Of a stretch of DNA of 37,453 bases, positions 1 through 7,725 are shown in pieces. Both the position numbers and the translations under genes were made by a program. The notes below the pieces were generated by a model that had not been told where the DNA came from, ran no database searches, and saw only the letters and a program-made list of their open reading frames with translations. Origin of the DNA: an uncultured Arenicella sp. GTDB taxonomy: Bacteria; Pseudomonadota; Gammaproteobacteria; Arenicellales; Arenicellaceae. How positions within the stretch are numbered: the stretch's first letter is position 1; the number at the start of each line of letters is the position of its first letter. Location: positions 1 through 37,453 of the forward strand of contig CALJJR010000217.1 in NCBI GenBank assembly GCA_937973905.1, given 5' to 3'.

Positions 1-279
1 ATGGCGCGGGATATTTTGCAATGGCGTGCGCGTCATCCAATTAATGGTACGCGCACTAAGCTTTCTCCTCCCCCAGGTTGGCGGGCGCCCTTGGATTGGG
101 CGAGCTATCCGATCAAAAGCGAACTTCTGCAAGCCGAGCCGACTTCCAGCATTGCGCCGAGCAAAGTTTCTGAACAGATATTAGATCGTCGCCTAAAACA
201 ACGTGGGCGAATTATCTACAATTGCGATCCAAACCCTTTTCTCGGGCGTCTGTGCACTAACCAATTGCTCGATGAGTGA
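1..279 (+). CDS. Sulfatase, C-terminal fragment (cut by window start)
   Basis: This is the last 92 codons of a gene that begins before the window. The ATG at base 1 is simply an internal codon. The peptide closely resembles the C-terminus of the complete sulfatase at 31367-32977: both carry a PvNGTR-type motif, then PPPGWRAP.DW, and end with a Cys followed by a P.P.L motif and a second Cys. The last two cysteines may form a disulfide in the periplasm, as expected for an exported sulfatase. The catalytic domain is outside the window, so the substrate cannot be judged. The adjacent ACAD pair starts 45 bases downstream on the same strand, which suggests co-transcription. The family assignment rests wholly on similarity to the second copy. 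Confidence 0.8.
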   Translation: MARDILQWRARHPINGTRTKLSPPPGWRAPLDWASYPIKSELLQAEPTSSIAPSKVSEQILDRRLKQRGRIIYNCDPNPFLGRLCTNQLLDE

Positions 280-324
280 GCAAGGGTGGTTAAGAGTGTT
301 CAAGAATGAAAGTATCTGTCGATC

Positions 325-1431
325 ATGAACTTTGATTTTTCAGAACAGCAAAAGTTAATTCAATCAGAGGCGCGCAAGTTTCTTCGCGAGCAGTGTCCTC
401 CTGAACGTATGCGCCAAGTGATGGAGCAGGATGCAGCTTTCGATGACGATCTTTGGTCGCGCATCCGCGATTTGGGTTGGATGGGTTTGGCTATCCCTGA
501 GCAGTATGGCGGCTTGGGTCTGGGCTATCTCGAATTATGCGTTATTGCTCAAGAGCTTGGCCGTGCGCTGGCACCGATACCATTCTCATCAAACGTTTAC
601 CTGTTTAATCAAGCGCTGGTGATCGCCGGTAACGAAGCGCAAAAGCAACGCTGGCTACCGCGTGTAGCAGGCGGTGAGCTCGTTGCCTGCACTGCTGTCG
701 CTGAGCGTGTTGGCGATCAACCGAATAGCTTGCCGGTCACCGAAATTACTCAAGATGGACGTTTGCACGGCCAAAAAATCGCGGTGGTGGATGGCATGCG
801 AGCGGAGGTGGCGTTGGTCTCAGCACGGAGCTCGAAAGGCGAGGTGATTCTGTGTTTACTAGAGCTGGACCAAGCAGGTTGTGAACGAGCAGCCACTGAG
901 TCTTTAGACCTGTCGAGGCCGCTCGCCACATTGACACTCAACGACGTTAAAGCTGAGCCACTTGCGCATTGCACAGCGCAGACATTAACCGAGCTCTACA
1001 ACACGGCGGCTGTTCTCTTTGCCTTTGAGCAAGTCGGTGGCTGCGAGGCCGCCCTCAAAATGGGCATGAGTTACACCAAGCAACGTTATGCCTTTGGTCG
1101 ACCGGTAGCGACTTTCCAAGCAATAAAACATAAGTTTGCCGACATGTATGTGGCGAAAGAGATTGCGTTATCAAATGCCTATTACGGTGCTTGGGCATTG
1201 GCTAGCTCAGCCCCTGAGTTGTCGCTGGCCGCGGCAACGGCTAGAGTGAGCGCAAATCAGGCTTACTTCGAGTGCAGTCGTGAGAACTTACAGGCGCACG
1301 GTGGCATGGGTTATACGTGGGAGTTTGATTGCCATCTGCATTACCGGCGTGCTCAGCATTTGTCCTTGGTGTTAGGCGGCACTCCTTACTGGAAAGAGCG
1401 CATCAACACAGAACTTCTGCGAGCTGAATAA
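325..1431 (+). CDS. Acyl-CoA dehydrogenase family, probable non-catalytic subunit of a heteromer
   Basis: This 368-residue protein has the full ACAD fold: an N-terminal helical domain, a middle beta domain and a C-terminal helical domain with the conserved R254-Y-A-F-G stretch and an AHGGMGYTWE motif. Two features are unusual. The position of the isovaleryl-CoA dehydrogenase type catalytic Glu, 26 residues before that Arg, is Ala228. The MCAD-type YEGT Glu is replaced by an LGGT motif. It therefore seems to lack a catalytic base. Steroid-specific alpha2beta2 ACADs of actinobacteria (the ChsE family) combine one catalytic and one non-catalytic subunit, and the next gene, 7 bases downstream, retains the Glu. 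I infer that the two form one enzyme acting on a steroid side-chain acyl-CoA. The ATG at 325 aligns with normal ACAD N-termini; its ribosome site is weak. Confidence 0.88.
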   Translation: MNFDFSEQQKLIQSEARKFLREQCPPERMRQVMEQDAAFDDDLWSRIRDLGWMGLAIPEQYGGLGLGYLELCVIAQELGRALAPIPFSSNVYLFNQALVIAGNEAQKQRWLPRVAGGELVACTAVAERVGDQPNSLPVTEITQDGRLHGQKIAVVDGMRAEVALVSARSSKGEVILCLLELDQAGCERAATESLDLSRPLATLTLNDVKAEPLAHCTAQTLTELYNTAAVLFAFEQVGGCEAALKMGMSYTKQRYAFGRPVATFQAIKHKFADMYVAKEIALSNAYYGAWALASSAPELSLAAATARVSANQAYFECSRENLQAHGGMGYTWEFDCHLHYRRAQHLSLVLGGTPYWKERINTELLRAE

Positions 1432-1438
1432 TAACGTT

Positions 1439-2656
1439 ATGGATTTTAAAGATACGCCAGAGCAAGCCCAGTTCCGCGAACAAATTCGAGCGTGGCTGAA
1501 AGAGAATGCGCAGCCTAAAACTGAGACAGAAACAGTTAGAGAGCTTAGTGCACGTTATCAGCAAGCGCGCGCTTGGTATAAGAAAAAAGCGGCTGCGGGT
1601 TACGCCTGTTTGGAATGGCCAAAGAAGTATGGTGGCGCGGGCCTGACGCCAATTCATAAGTTGATTTGGTCTCAGGAAGTTGCGCATTATGATGAGCCGG
1701 ACGATTACTTTGTTATCGGCTTAGGCAATTGTGGCCCGGCAATTATGCACTTCACCGAGGAACCACTGCGCTCTAAGTTGCTCCAACGCATGGCGGCTAA
1801 CGAAGATGTCTGGTGCCAACTGTTTAGCGAGCCTGGCGCAGGGTCGGACGTCGCCGGGCTAAAAACCTCGGCCAAGCAAGCTGACAATGGTGAGTGGCGC
1901 ATCAATGGGCAAAAGATTTGGACTTCGGGCGCAGCGCATTGTGACTATGGTGTGGTGTTGTGTCGCAGCGATACCACCGTATCGAAGTACAAGGGCTTGA
2001 CCATGTTCATTATCGATATGCGTCAACCAGGTGTGGAGGTTCGACCTATTAAACAAATGGACCGGGGTCAGCATTTCAACGAGGTGTTTTTTAATGATGC
2101 TGTGGTGTCCGACCAATATCGCCTAGGTGCGGTCGGCGGTGGTTGGGAAGCCGCCTTGCTTGTGCTTATGAATGAGCGCATGGCGATTACGGCCGCGGTA
2201 CCAAACGGCTTTGCGGAATTCTTTGAGTTCGTCAGAAGCGCCGAACTTGATGGCAAACCTATCCGGAATCACCCATTGGTGCGTGATCGCTTGGCCGAAT
2301 GGCATTGTATGGATGCGGGTGTGCGCGCGGGTTTTTATCGTATGTTTACCGCAGTGGCCCAAGGTGGAATGCCGGGTGCTGAAGGAGCAATTGGCAAGTT
2401 GGTTGCCGGTAAAATGAATCAGGATATTGCGCAATTTACACTACAGCTAATGGGAGCCGCCGGTGCAATACATGACCCAAAAATAGCGCACGAGAATGCG
2501 TATTTTCAAGATGCGATCCTATACACACCCGGTATTCGGCTAGCCGGGGGCACGGATGAAATCATGCGCAATATTATTGCCGAGCAGGTTCTTGGTTTGC
2601 CGCAGGAACCGCGCGCAGACAAGGGCATAGCCTTTGAGGATATTCCTTCAAACTAA
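1439..2656 (+). CDS. Acyl-CoA dehydrogenase, catalytic subunit of the first pair
   Basis: This 405-residue ACAD is expected to oxidise an acyl-CoA at the alpha-beta carbons with FAD. It contains the flavin/substrate motif LFSEPGAGSD (about 128-137), the INGQKIWTSGA segment, and NERM with Glu246 at the isovaleryl-CoA dehydrogenase/ChsE4-type catalytic position. The C-terminal AGGTDEIMRNIIAEQ motif is typical of FadE proteins from steroid clusters. It starts 7 bases after its partner, whose own Glu is replaced by Ala, so the two are likely co-translated subunits of an alpha2beta2 enzyme. The window has a second such pair at 16524-18823. This one may act on a different chain length, like ChsE4-ChsE5 compared with ChsE1-ChsE2, but the order cannot be decided from sequence alone. 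Confidence 0.93.
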   Translation: MDFKDTPEQAQFREQIRAWLKENAQPKTETETVRELSARYQQARAWYKKKAAAGYACLEWPKKYGGAGLTPIHKLIWSQEVAHYDEPDDYFVIGLGNCGPAIMHFTEEPLRSKLLQRMAANEDVWCQLFSEPGAGSDVAGLKTSAKQADNGEWRINGQKIWTSGAAHCDYGVVLCRSDTTVSKYKGLTMFIIDMRQPGVEVRPIKQMDRGQHFNEVFFNDAVVSDQYRLGAVGGGWEAALLVLMNERMAITAAVPNGFAEFFEFVRSAELDGKPIRNHPLVRDRLAEWHCMDAGVRAGFYRMFTAVAQGGMPGAEGAIGKLVAGKMNQDIAQFTLQLMGAAGAIHDPKIAHENAYFQDAILYTPGIRLAGGTDEIMRNIIAEQVLGLPQEPRADKGIAFEDIPSN

Positions 2657-2702
2657 GCTGGCTTATTTTTTTGCTTTTACTCTATCGAGAAGTCGGTCTC
2701 AC

Positions 2703-4118
2703 CTAGGCCAACCAAGCTGGAATCGATTCGACTAGAGACGATTTTTGGCCAGTGCAATTCCCAGTGAGTGCGAAACCCAAAAGCTCTCCGGTCTGACTTT
2801 TATAGTCGGTACGTACACTCGTCCCAGACTGCTCAACCAGATGCCATTCGCCCTCCGTTTGGTTCATAGGCGGGCATACAACCACGGGGCACGCCGGCGT
2901 TTTTACAATGATCGGCATAGCTGGGTAACGCACTGCAGTGGGTTCGCCGTTTAGAGTTTTGGCCAGTGCTTTTGCACAGGCGTGTAAAGGCGCTATATAA
3001 ACCAATGCAAGACCATCGACTTCCGCGCAGTCTCCAAGGGCAAATATATTCTCAACACTGGTTCGCAAGAATCGATTTGTATTAATGCCTCGATTGAACG
3101 CCAGCCCAGCTGATTCAGCCAGTACCGTATTTGGCTTCACCCCAACCGCAGAGAGCACCATATCGACGATTATTTCGGTATCGTCGTCGAGGCGCATGCA
3201 CAGCCCAGCTGCTGTCTGTTCGATTGTTTTTACTGTATTGCCAAAGTGAAATTCGGCACCCATTTCCTCGAGGCTCGCCTGCACGGCTTGGCCTGCAACC
3301 GTGGGCAGTAATGAGCTAAGACAGGTATTTAAGGGGTCAATCGAAACGGTTTTAAAGCCGCCGTTAAGCAAATCATTGTTGTATTCACTGCCGATTAAGC
3401 CTGCGCCAATTAGGCCGATTCGTTTGGCCTTGAGTTTCTGCGCAGTCGCTTGAAAATGCTCGAAATCGCTGAGGTCATTAATGCTTAAAACACGTTCGCT
3501 CGCATCGCCCTGTAAAGGCGGTGATATGCAGTGGGCTCCCTGTGCCAAAATCAGTTTCGCATAGTGAAAGGTACCTTGGCCGTTATTGATGGTCACCGTT
3601 TGTGAAGCCGTATCAATCGATGTAACTTCGGCGTGGGTAAGGATATGCGCATGCAGGTCAGCCGCTTGTTGTGCGGCTGACCCTTGGGTGAGATCGGCAC
3701 CGCTGGTGTTTTTTGTATAGCCCGTTGACAGTGCCGGTTTGGAATAGGCGCGCCCATCGTCTTTACAGATTAAGATGACTTGCTGGCTTTCATTGAGTTT
3801 TCGAAACTCCTTTAATAGGCCATAGCCTGCTAAACCTGCGCCAACAATAATAATAGGCCCGGTAGTTGATGAGGAGTTTTGATTCTGTTCCACCGCCGAT
3901 GTTGCTAGCGGAGTAGCAAGTTCTACCAGCTCGAAATCATCTTTGCCGACGCCACATTCGGGGCACATCCAATCGTCCGGTATGTCTTCAAATTTTGTGC
4001 CCGGAGCGATCCCGCTGTCTGGATCACCAACGGCTTCATCGTAAACCCAACCGCATACAATGCATTCCCACTGCTTCAAATTATGGCCTTCTTTTGCAAT
4101 TAAAAATTCTGAGATCAT
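2703..4118 (-). CDS. Rubredoxin fused to rubredoxin reductase (NAD(P)H, FAD)
   Basis: The N-terminal 60 residues are a complete rubredoxin with two C-x2-C pairs (ECIVCG and MCPECG) for the Fe(Cys)4 centre. After a Ser/Gln-rich linker comes a FAD/NAD oxidoreductase with [10 protein letters not shown] (FAD), a second [10 protein letters not shown] (NAD) and FALGDCAE near the C-terminus. Such proteins pass electrons from NAD(P)H to rubredoxin-dependent oxygenases such as AlkB, where the two parts are usually separate proteins. No alkane hydroxylase lies in the window, so a role supplying an oxygenase of the island, possibly the Rieske enzyme at 25220, is only a guess. The start is uncertain. The ATG at 4118 has no clear ribosome site, whereas a TTG at 4079 has AGAAGG seven bases upstream and would give the canonical rubredoxin start [10 protein letters not shown]. 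Confidence 0.93.
   Translation of the reverse strand: MISEFLIAKEGHNLKQWECIVCGWVYDEAVGDPDSGIAPGTKFEDIPDDWMCPECGVGKDDFELVELATPLATSAVEQNQNSSSTTGPIIIVGAGLAGYGLLKEFRKLNESQQVILICKDDGRAYSKPALSTGYTKNTSGADLTQGSAAQQAADLHAHILTHAEVTSIDTASQTVTINNGQGTFHYAKLILAQGAHCISPPLQGDASERVLSINDLSDFEHFQATAQKLKAKRIGLIGAGLIGSEYNNDLLNGGFKTVSIDPLNTCLSSLLPTVAGQAVQASLEEMGAEFHFGNTVKTIEQTAAGLCMRLDDDTEIIVDMVLSAVGVKPNTVLAESAGLAFNRGINTNRFLRTSVENIFALGDCAEVDGLALVYIAPLHACAKALAKTLNGEPTAVRYPAMPIIVKTPACPVVVCPPMNQTEGEWHLVEQSGTSVRTDYKSQTGELLGFALTGNCTGQKSSLVESIPAWLA
4087..4092 (-). promoter_or_regulatory. Possible ribosome binding site for an alternative TTG start of the rubredoxin fusion
   Basis: On the minus strand AGAAGG lies seven bases before a TTG at 4079-4077. 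Starting there gives a protein beginning directly at the rubredoxin domain. The upstream ATG at 4118 lacks a comparable site. This is suggestive only. Confidence 0.4.
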
Positions 4119-4125
4119 TTTAGCA

Positions 4126-4137
4126 AATAGCGCTATT
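4126..4137. promoter_or_regulatory. 12-bp perfect palindrome AATAGCGCTATT in a divergent promoter region
   Basis: This perfect palindrome sits in the short region between the rubredoxin fusion (-) and the SDR (+), where an operator would be expected. The AGCGCT core also occurs in three other intergenic regions of the island: near 13754, near 16426 and in AAAGCGCTTT at 23447-23456. The bound regulator is unknown; two TetR-family genes are present in the window. Confidence 0.4.
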
Positions 4138-4173
4138 CTTGAGGCGTAAATCGATCAAATATAAGTGACCTAT

Positions 4174-5049
4174 ATGTCTGAAAAACAACGGGTTATCGTT
4201 GTTACCGGCGCCAGTCGAGGGGTCGGTAAAGGAACCGCACTCGGCTTGGCTCGTGAAGGTCATATCCTTTACTTATCGGGCCGTTCAAAGCATCAAGGCC
4301 ACACTACGGAGCTGCCGGGCTTTGTGCAACAGGCCGTTGATGAAGCCTCTGCCCGCGGAGCGCAAGCTCATGCGGTTATTTGCGATCACCAAGATGATTC
4401 TCAAGTTAGGCGGCTAATCCAACGCGTGCTGGATGAGCAAGGTAGAATTGATTTGCTGGTCAACAATGTCTATCAAGTGCCGGATGATTTACTTGCATGG
4501 AAACCGTTCTGGAAACGGCCGGTCAACGCGCATTGGCAAGCCATGATTGATTTAGGTTTGCGCGCCCATTACGTGGCCGCTCATTGCGCGGCACCGGCGA
4601 TGGTTCAAGCCGGGCAGGGCGCGATTGTGACGATTTCCTCTCCAGCTTCACGTGCCTACATTCATTCCGTGATCTACGGTATCGGTAAAGCTGGCAAAGA
4701 CAAAATGATGCAGGATATGGCCAAAGAACTTAGGGAGCACAATGTTGCAGCTTTTGGGCTGTGGCCCGGCATCGTTAAAACTGAGAGGCTTCAACCAGCG
4801 CTGGATGCAGATGCCTTGCCACCTGAATACGAGGTCTTAAAGCCTGGGATGGAATCACCGGAGTTCACTGGGCGTATTTTGTTTGCCGTGCTAGAGCAAG
4901 AAAAAGCGATGTCGCTCAGTGGGCGGTCTTGGTGGAACTCTGAATTGGCTAAATCTTTGGGCGTTACCGATATTGATGGGACTCAGCCAGAGAGCTATGC
5001 AGAGTTTATGGGTAACCCGGCGATCGCGACAGAAACAATGATTAAGTAG
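4174..5049 (+). CDS. Short-chain dehydrogenase/reductase (SDR)
   Basis: This is an NAD(P)-dependent oxidoreductase of the classical SDR fold, 291 residues from the ATG at 4174. A GTG at 4165 would add three residues; the ATG gives the usual SDR beginning. Seen motifs are TGASRGVGKG (cofactor), LLVNNVY (in place of NNAG), TISSP with Ser155 and the Y168-x3-K172 active pair. The longer loop after NN and the overall length resemble the DHRS1-like branch. The substrate is not readable from the sequence; the context suggests a hydroxysteroid or a hydroxyacyl-CoA. It is divergent from the rubredoxin fusion and convergent with the TonB receptor gene. Confidence 0.9.
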   Translation: MSEKQRVIVVTGASRGVGKGTALGLAREGHILYLSGRSKHQGHTTELPGFVQQAVDEASARGAQAHAVICDHQDDSQVRRLIQRVLDEQGRIDLLVNNVYQVPDDLLAWKPFWKRPVNAHWQAMIDLGLRAHYVAAHCAAPAMVQAGQGAIVTISSPASRAYIHSVIYGIGKAGKDKMMQDMAKELREHNVAAFGLWPGIVKTERLQPALDADALPPEYEVLKPGMESPEFTGRILFAVLEQEKAMSLSGRSWWNSELAKSLGVTDIDGTQPESYAEFMGNPAIATETMIK

Positions 5050-5074
5050 CTTTTTAAAAGCGAGAAGCTGGGCG

Positions 5075-5101
5075 AAAAAAAAGGGCCGGCAGAACCGGCC
5101 C
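5075..5101 (-). terminator. Rho-independent terminator of the TonB receptor operon
   Basis: A 7-bp perfect stem GGGCCGG/CCGGCCC (5083-5089 and 5095-5101) has a 5-base loop. Read on the minus strand it is followed by eight Ts (complement of 5075-5082). It lies just past the stop of the TonB receptor gene at 5126. The plus-strand side lacks a T-run, so it mainly serves the minus-strand operon, although the hairpin could also slow transcripts of the SDR gene. Confidence 0.9.
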
Positions 5102-5125
5102 ATAAACAACTGCTTATAGTTATTT

Positions 5126-7618
5126 TTAGAAGTTGTACGTTGCAGTGAGGCCCACGCTGCGCTCTGGCAGGAGCAATACCTCTCTGAAATTACCATTCAC
5201 GTCAAAGTTAGGATCGCCGGCGTTACGTAGATCTAGGTCCGCATCTTCGTTGAGCGCGTTTTTAATAAAAGCTGCGAAATCCCAATTATCAGTACGGTAG
5301 CCAATAAAAACATCGGTGAGCAGATACGAAGGTGTTTCGCCTGCGTCTTCGCCAAAGTTAACGGCGCGGGTGGATAAAATTCCGTTGCTGTACTTGGTGT
5401 TTCCGCGGATGTACATTGCGCTACCATCACTGATTGGCAGTGTAAGTTCGCTAAACAGGCTTGCTTGCAATTCAGTTGAACCTGGGATGCGGCCGCTTGA
5501 CTGACAAAAACCAAGAACCTGACCCGGTGCTCTAACATTACAGGGCACGCTTGCGTTATCGAACTCAGCTTTACTGTAGCTGGATGTACCGCCGACAATC
5601 CAATTGTCAGACGGAGCCCATCGCCAATCAAATTCCAGACCTTGAATTTTGGCATCACCGTTAAATACTAAGCCACCGGTGAGTGGATCAACCTGACCTT
5701 GTGAATTGATATAGGTTAGGCCTCGTACAAAGCCTTGGTAACCATCGAAGTCTTGTTGATAGAGCGTGGCATTCACTTCAGCGCGGCCATCAAACATGGT
5801 TCGTTTGATGCCTAACTCTAATGCGTCAGAGTTTTCCTCATCATAGAGTTGGAATTGCACAGGTAAGGTTTCGCCTGGATTTACTGAAATACCACCATTG
5901 CGATAACTTCGGTTGTACGAAAGATATGCAGTTAAGTTGTCGCTGAAATCATGCTTAACGGAAAGTGTTCCCGTAGTGGCATCATCTTCAAGGTTTTGGA
6001 ATTCAGGCGGTATGCCGACGATATTGGTGGCACTAATAGCACCCAGCGTTCCCTGTAGGATGCCGCCTGCGACCAGATTCGCAAATGAGGCCGGGATACC
6101 GAGGGCCGAAGCGCCTTGAATCGAAATTCGCTCTGGTTGGTTGAATGCACCGAACAAAATATTGGTGGTTCGAAAACCAGTGAATTCTTGATAGCGTAAC
6201 GCCGCTTCTAAAGTTGTGCGATCTGAAAGCTTGAAGCTATGAGAAGTAAAGTACGCCTCAGTCTCACCATTGACAGGGATGGTTCCACCGGTTGAGAAGT
6301 TAATCCCTTCGATTGCACCGCCAGTAAAAGTGACGCCTGGAACTGCTCCGTTAAACACAAAGAGTGGGATGGGCACTAAGCGAGTGAATGCTTCAAAATC
6401 GGTGCTCGTCTCTTGGTCACGAAAATACGCGCCGAACATATAGTTCCAAACCGGATTGTCATTGGACGCGAAGCGAATTTCATGAGTTTGAGCGTCTACC
6501 GTGGTAGTCGTACCTTGATTAGTACGCAAGTCAGTATCGTTCATCACACCAAAAGCAGCGCCGAAGAACAGGTTTTGAAGCTCCAAGTTGCTGGAAATAT
6601 CGTTCTCAGTACGTGAAATTTTTTCGCTGTCTGTGTTACCAAATAGGTAGCTCAACGTGTGGTTTTCGCCCACGCCGATATCGAGGTTTAGCGTAGTGAT
6701 ATCAGCCTCGCGCGTGGTGAATGCATCGGCGGCAGCAAACGCAGCGCGGTCTTCTTCACGAAAGCTGACGCAAAGGTTTTGTAAGCCACCGGGGATAAAG
6801 TTACAAGGGATGCCAGGAACACCAGCAAACGCAGCGGCCTCGTTGCGGGTTCCCACAATTTGCGGCGTGCCGAGAATGGTTTGATCTAAGTTTTGATGCG
6901 AAATGTTTAGTTCAATATTTTCTGTTGGTGTCCAGCGCAAAGAAGCTCTGAATGAGCTGGTGTCGGTCTCCTGATCATTGCCGGTGCGCAAATTTCTAAC
7001 CCCAGATGCGTCGTTCTCATCGTCGTAGGCGGCAATTCGGATACCGAATTTGTCTTCTACTATGGGAATGCTGACCGCACCTTGTACATTAAAACCAGCC
7101 TCAGCGGCAGTCGCTCTAACATAACCATCGAACTGTTCAAGGTCAGGTTTTGCGGTGTTGACAATTATTGCTCCGGCTGGGGATGTTGCACCCTGCAATG
7201 AACCTTGCGGGCCGCGCAGAATTTCGATTCGCTCTACGTCGTAGAGGGCCCCGAATAAATTGTCAGCGCGTTGTGTAATCCCGTTTTGATACAAATCGAC
7301 CGAAGAAGCAGAGCCGGATTCAGGGTCAAAGTAAACACCACGAATGGAAACGGTATTGTTGCGCGGATTGGGGCGCAATAGTTGTACTCCAGAAGTAACC
7401 CGTTCCAGATCTTCAAATGTCAAAATATTAAGTTCATCGATACGGTCTCCAGAAACCACGTTGACCGTGGCGGCTACATCACGCAGATTCTGCGTGCGCT
7501 TCTGCGCAGTTACAACTATTTCTTCCAGTACCGTGGTTTGGGCATAGGCAGGAGAAATCCCCCCTAACAAGCCGCCCAAAATGATGGAGGAAGAAATCAA
7601 CTTGAGTTTGGATTTCAT
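5126..7618 (-). CDS. TonB-dependent outer-membrane receptor
   Basis: This protein is an energised outer-membrane importer, 830 residues from the ATG at 7618. That start has AGGAG seven bases upstream and is followed at once by a signal peptide (MKSKLKLISS to an AYAQ cleavage site). Next comes a TonB box-like EEIVVTAQKR, a plug domain with VERIEILRGPQGSLQGA, and a large beta-barrel ending in Phe (GLTATYNF). It is the last gene of a run including a sterol-carrier protein, an acyl-CoA ligase and a hydroxysteroid dehydrogenase-like SDR, so the likely ligand is a steroid, sterol or similar hydrophobic molecule (inference). A second in-frame ATG at 7702 with its own strong ribosome site would add 28 residues before the signal peptide. 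The strong terminator at 5075-5101 closes the operon. Confidence 0.95.
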   Translation of the reverse strand: MKSKLKLISSSIILGGLLGGISPAYAQTTVLEEIVVTAQKRTQNLRDVAATVNVVSGDRIDELNILTFEDLERVTSGVQLLRPNPRNNTVSIRGVYFDPESGSASSVDLYQNGITQRADNLFGALYDVERIEILRGPQGSLQGATSPAGAIIVNTAKPDLEQFDGYVRATAAEAGFNVQGAVSIPIVEDKFGIRIAAYDDENDASGVRNLRTGNDQETDTSSFRASLRWTPTENIELNISHQNLDQTILGTPQIVGTRNEAAAFAGVPGIPCNFIPGGLQNLCVSFREEDRAAFAAADAFTTREADITTLNLDIGVGENHTLSYLFGNTDSEKISRTENDISSNLELQNLFFGAAFGVMNDTDLRTNQGTTTTVDAQTHEIRFASNDNPVWNYMFGAYFRDQETSTDFEAFTRLVPIPLFVFNGAVPGVTFTGGAIEGINFSTGGTIPVNGETEAYFTSHSFKLSDRTTLEAALRYQEFTGFRTTNILFGAFNQPERISIQGASALGIPASFANLVAGGILQGTLGAISATNIVGIPPEFQNLEDDATTGTLSVKHDFSDNLTAYLSYNRSYRNGGISVNPGETLPVQFQLYDEENSDALELGIKRTMFDGRAEVNATLYQQDFDGYQGFVRGLTYINSQGQVDPLTGGLVFNGDAKIQGLEFDWRWAPSDNWIVGGTSSYSKAEFDNASVPCNVRAPGQVLGFCQSSGRIPGSTELQASLFSELTLPISDGSAMYIRGNTKYSNGILSTRAVNFGEDAGETPSYLLTDVFIGYRTDNWDFAAFIKNALNEDADLDLRNAGDPNFDVNGNFREVLLLPERSVGLTATYNF

Positions 7619-7625
7619 GGGTTTT

Positions 7626-7630
7626 CTCCT
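7626..7630 (-). promoter_or_regulatory. Ribosome binding site deciding the TonB receptor start
   Basis: AGGAG on the minus strand, seven bases before the ATG at 7618, supports the start directly at the signal peptide. Confidence 0.75.
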
Positions 7631-7706
7631 AATGGTTGTTGATTTTATATCTTCAGTTTTGGCGTCACCGAATTGGCCTCGCCACTGTATTTTTTTGTAC
7701 ATAGTA

Positions 7707-7714
7707 CTCCCCTC
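7707..7714 (-). promoter_or_regulatory. Second, upstream ribosome binding site in frame with the TonB receptor
   Basis: GAGGGGAG on the minus strand precedes an ATG at 7702 that is in frame with the receptor and would add 28 residues (MYKKIQWRGQ...) before the signal peptide. Either an extended signal peptide or a coupling leader would fit. Confidence 0.5.
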
Positions 7715-7725
7715 TCTGAGCATTT

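Noticed and set aside
2123-2434. Antisense open frame of 103 codons within the ACAD gene at 1439
   Set aside because: It lies wholly inside a gene with strong family motifs and has no recognisable protein features; it is a coding shadow.
2657-2702. T-run after the ACAD pair as a terminator
   Set aside because: There is a run of Ts but only a three-base stem (AAG-CTGG-CTT), too weak to call.
5233-5658. Open frame of 141 codons in another frame inside the TonB receptor gene
   Set aside because: The receptor frame carries a barrel with conserved ends; this frame has no motifs or ribosome site.
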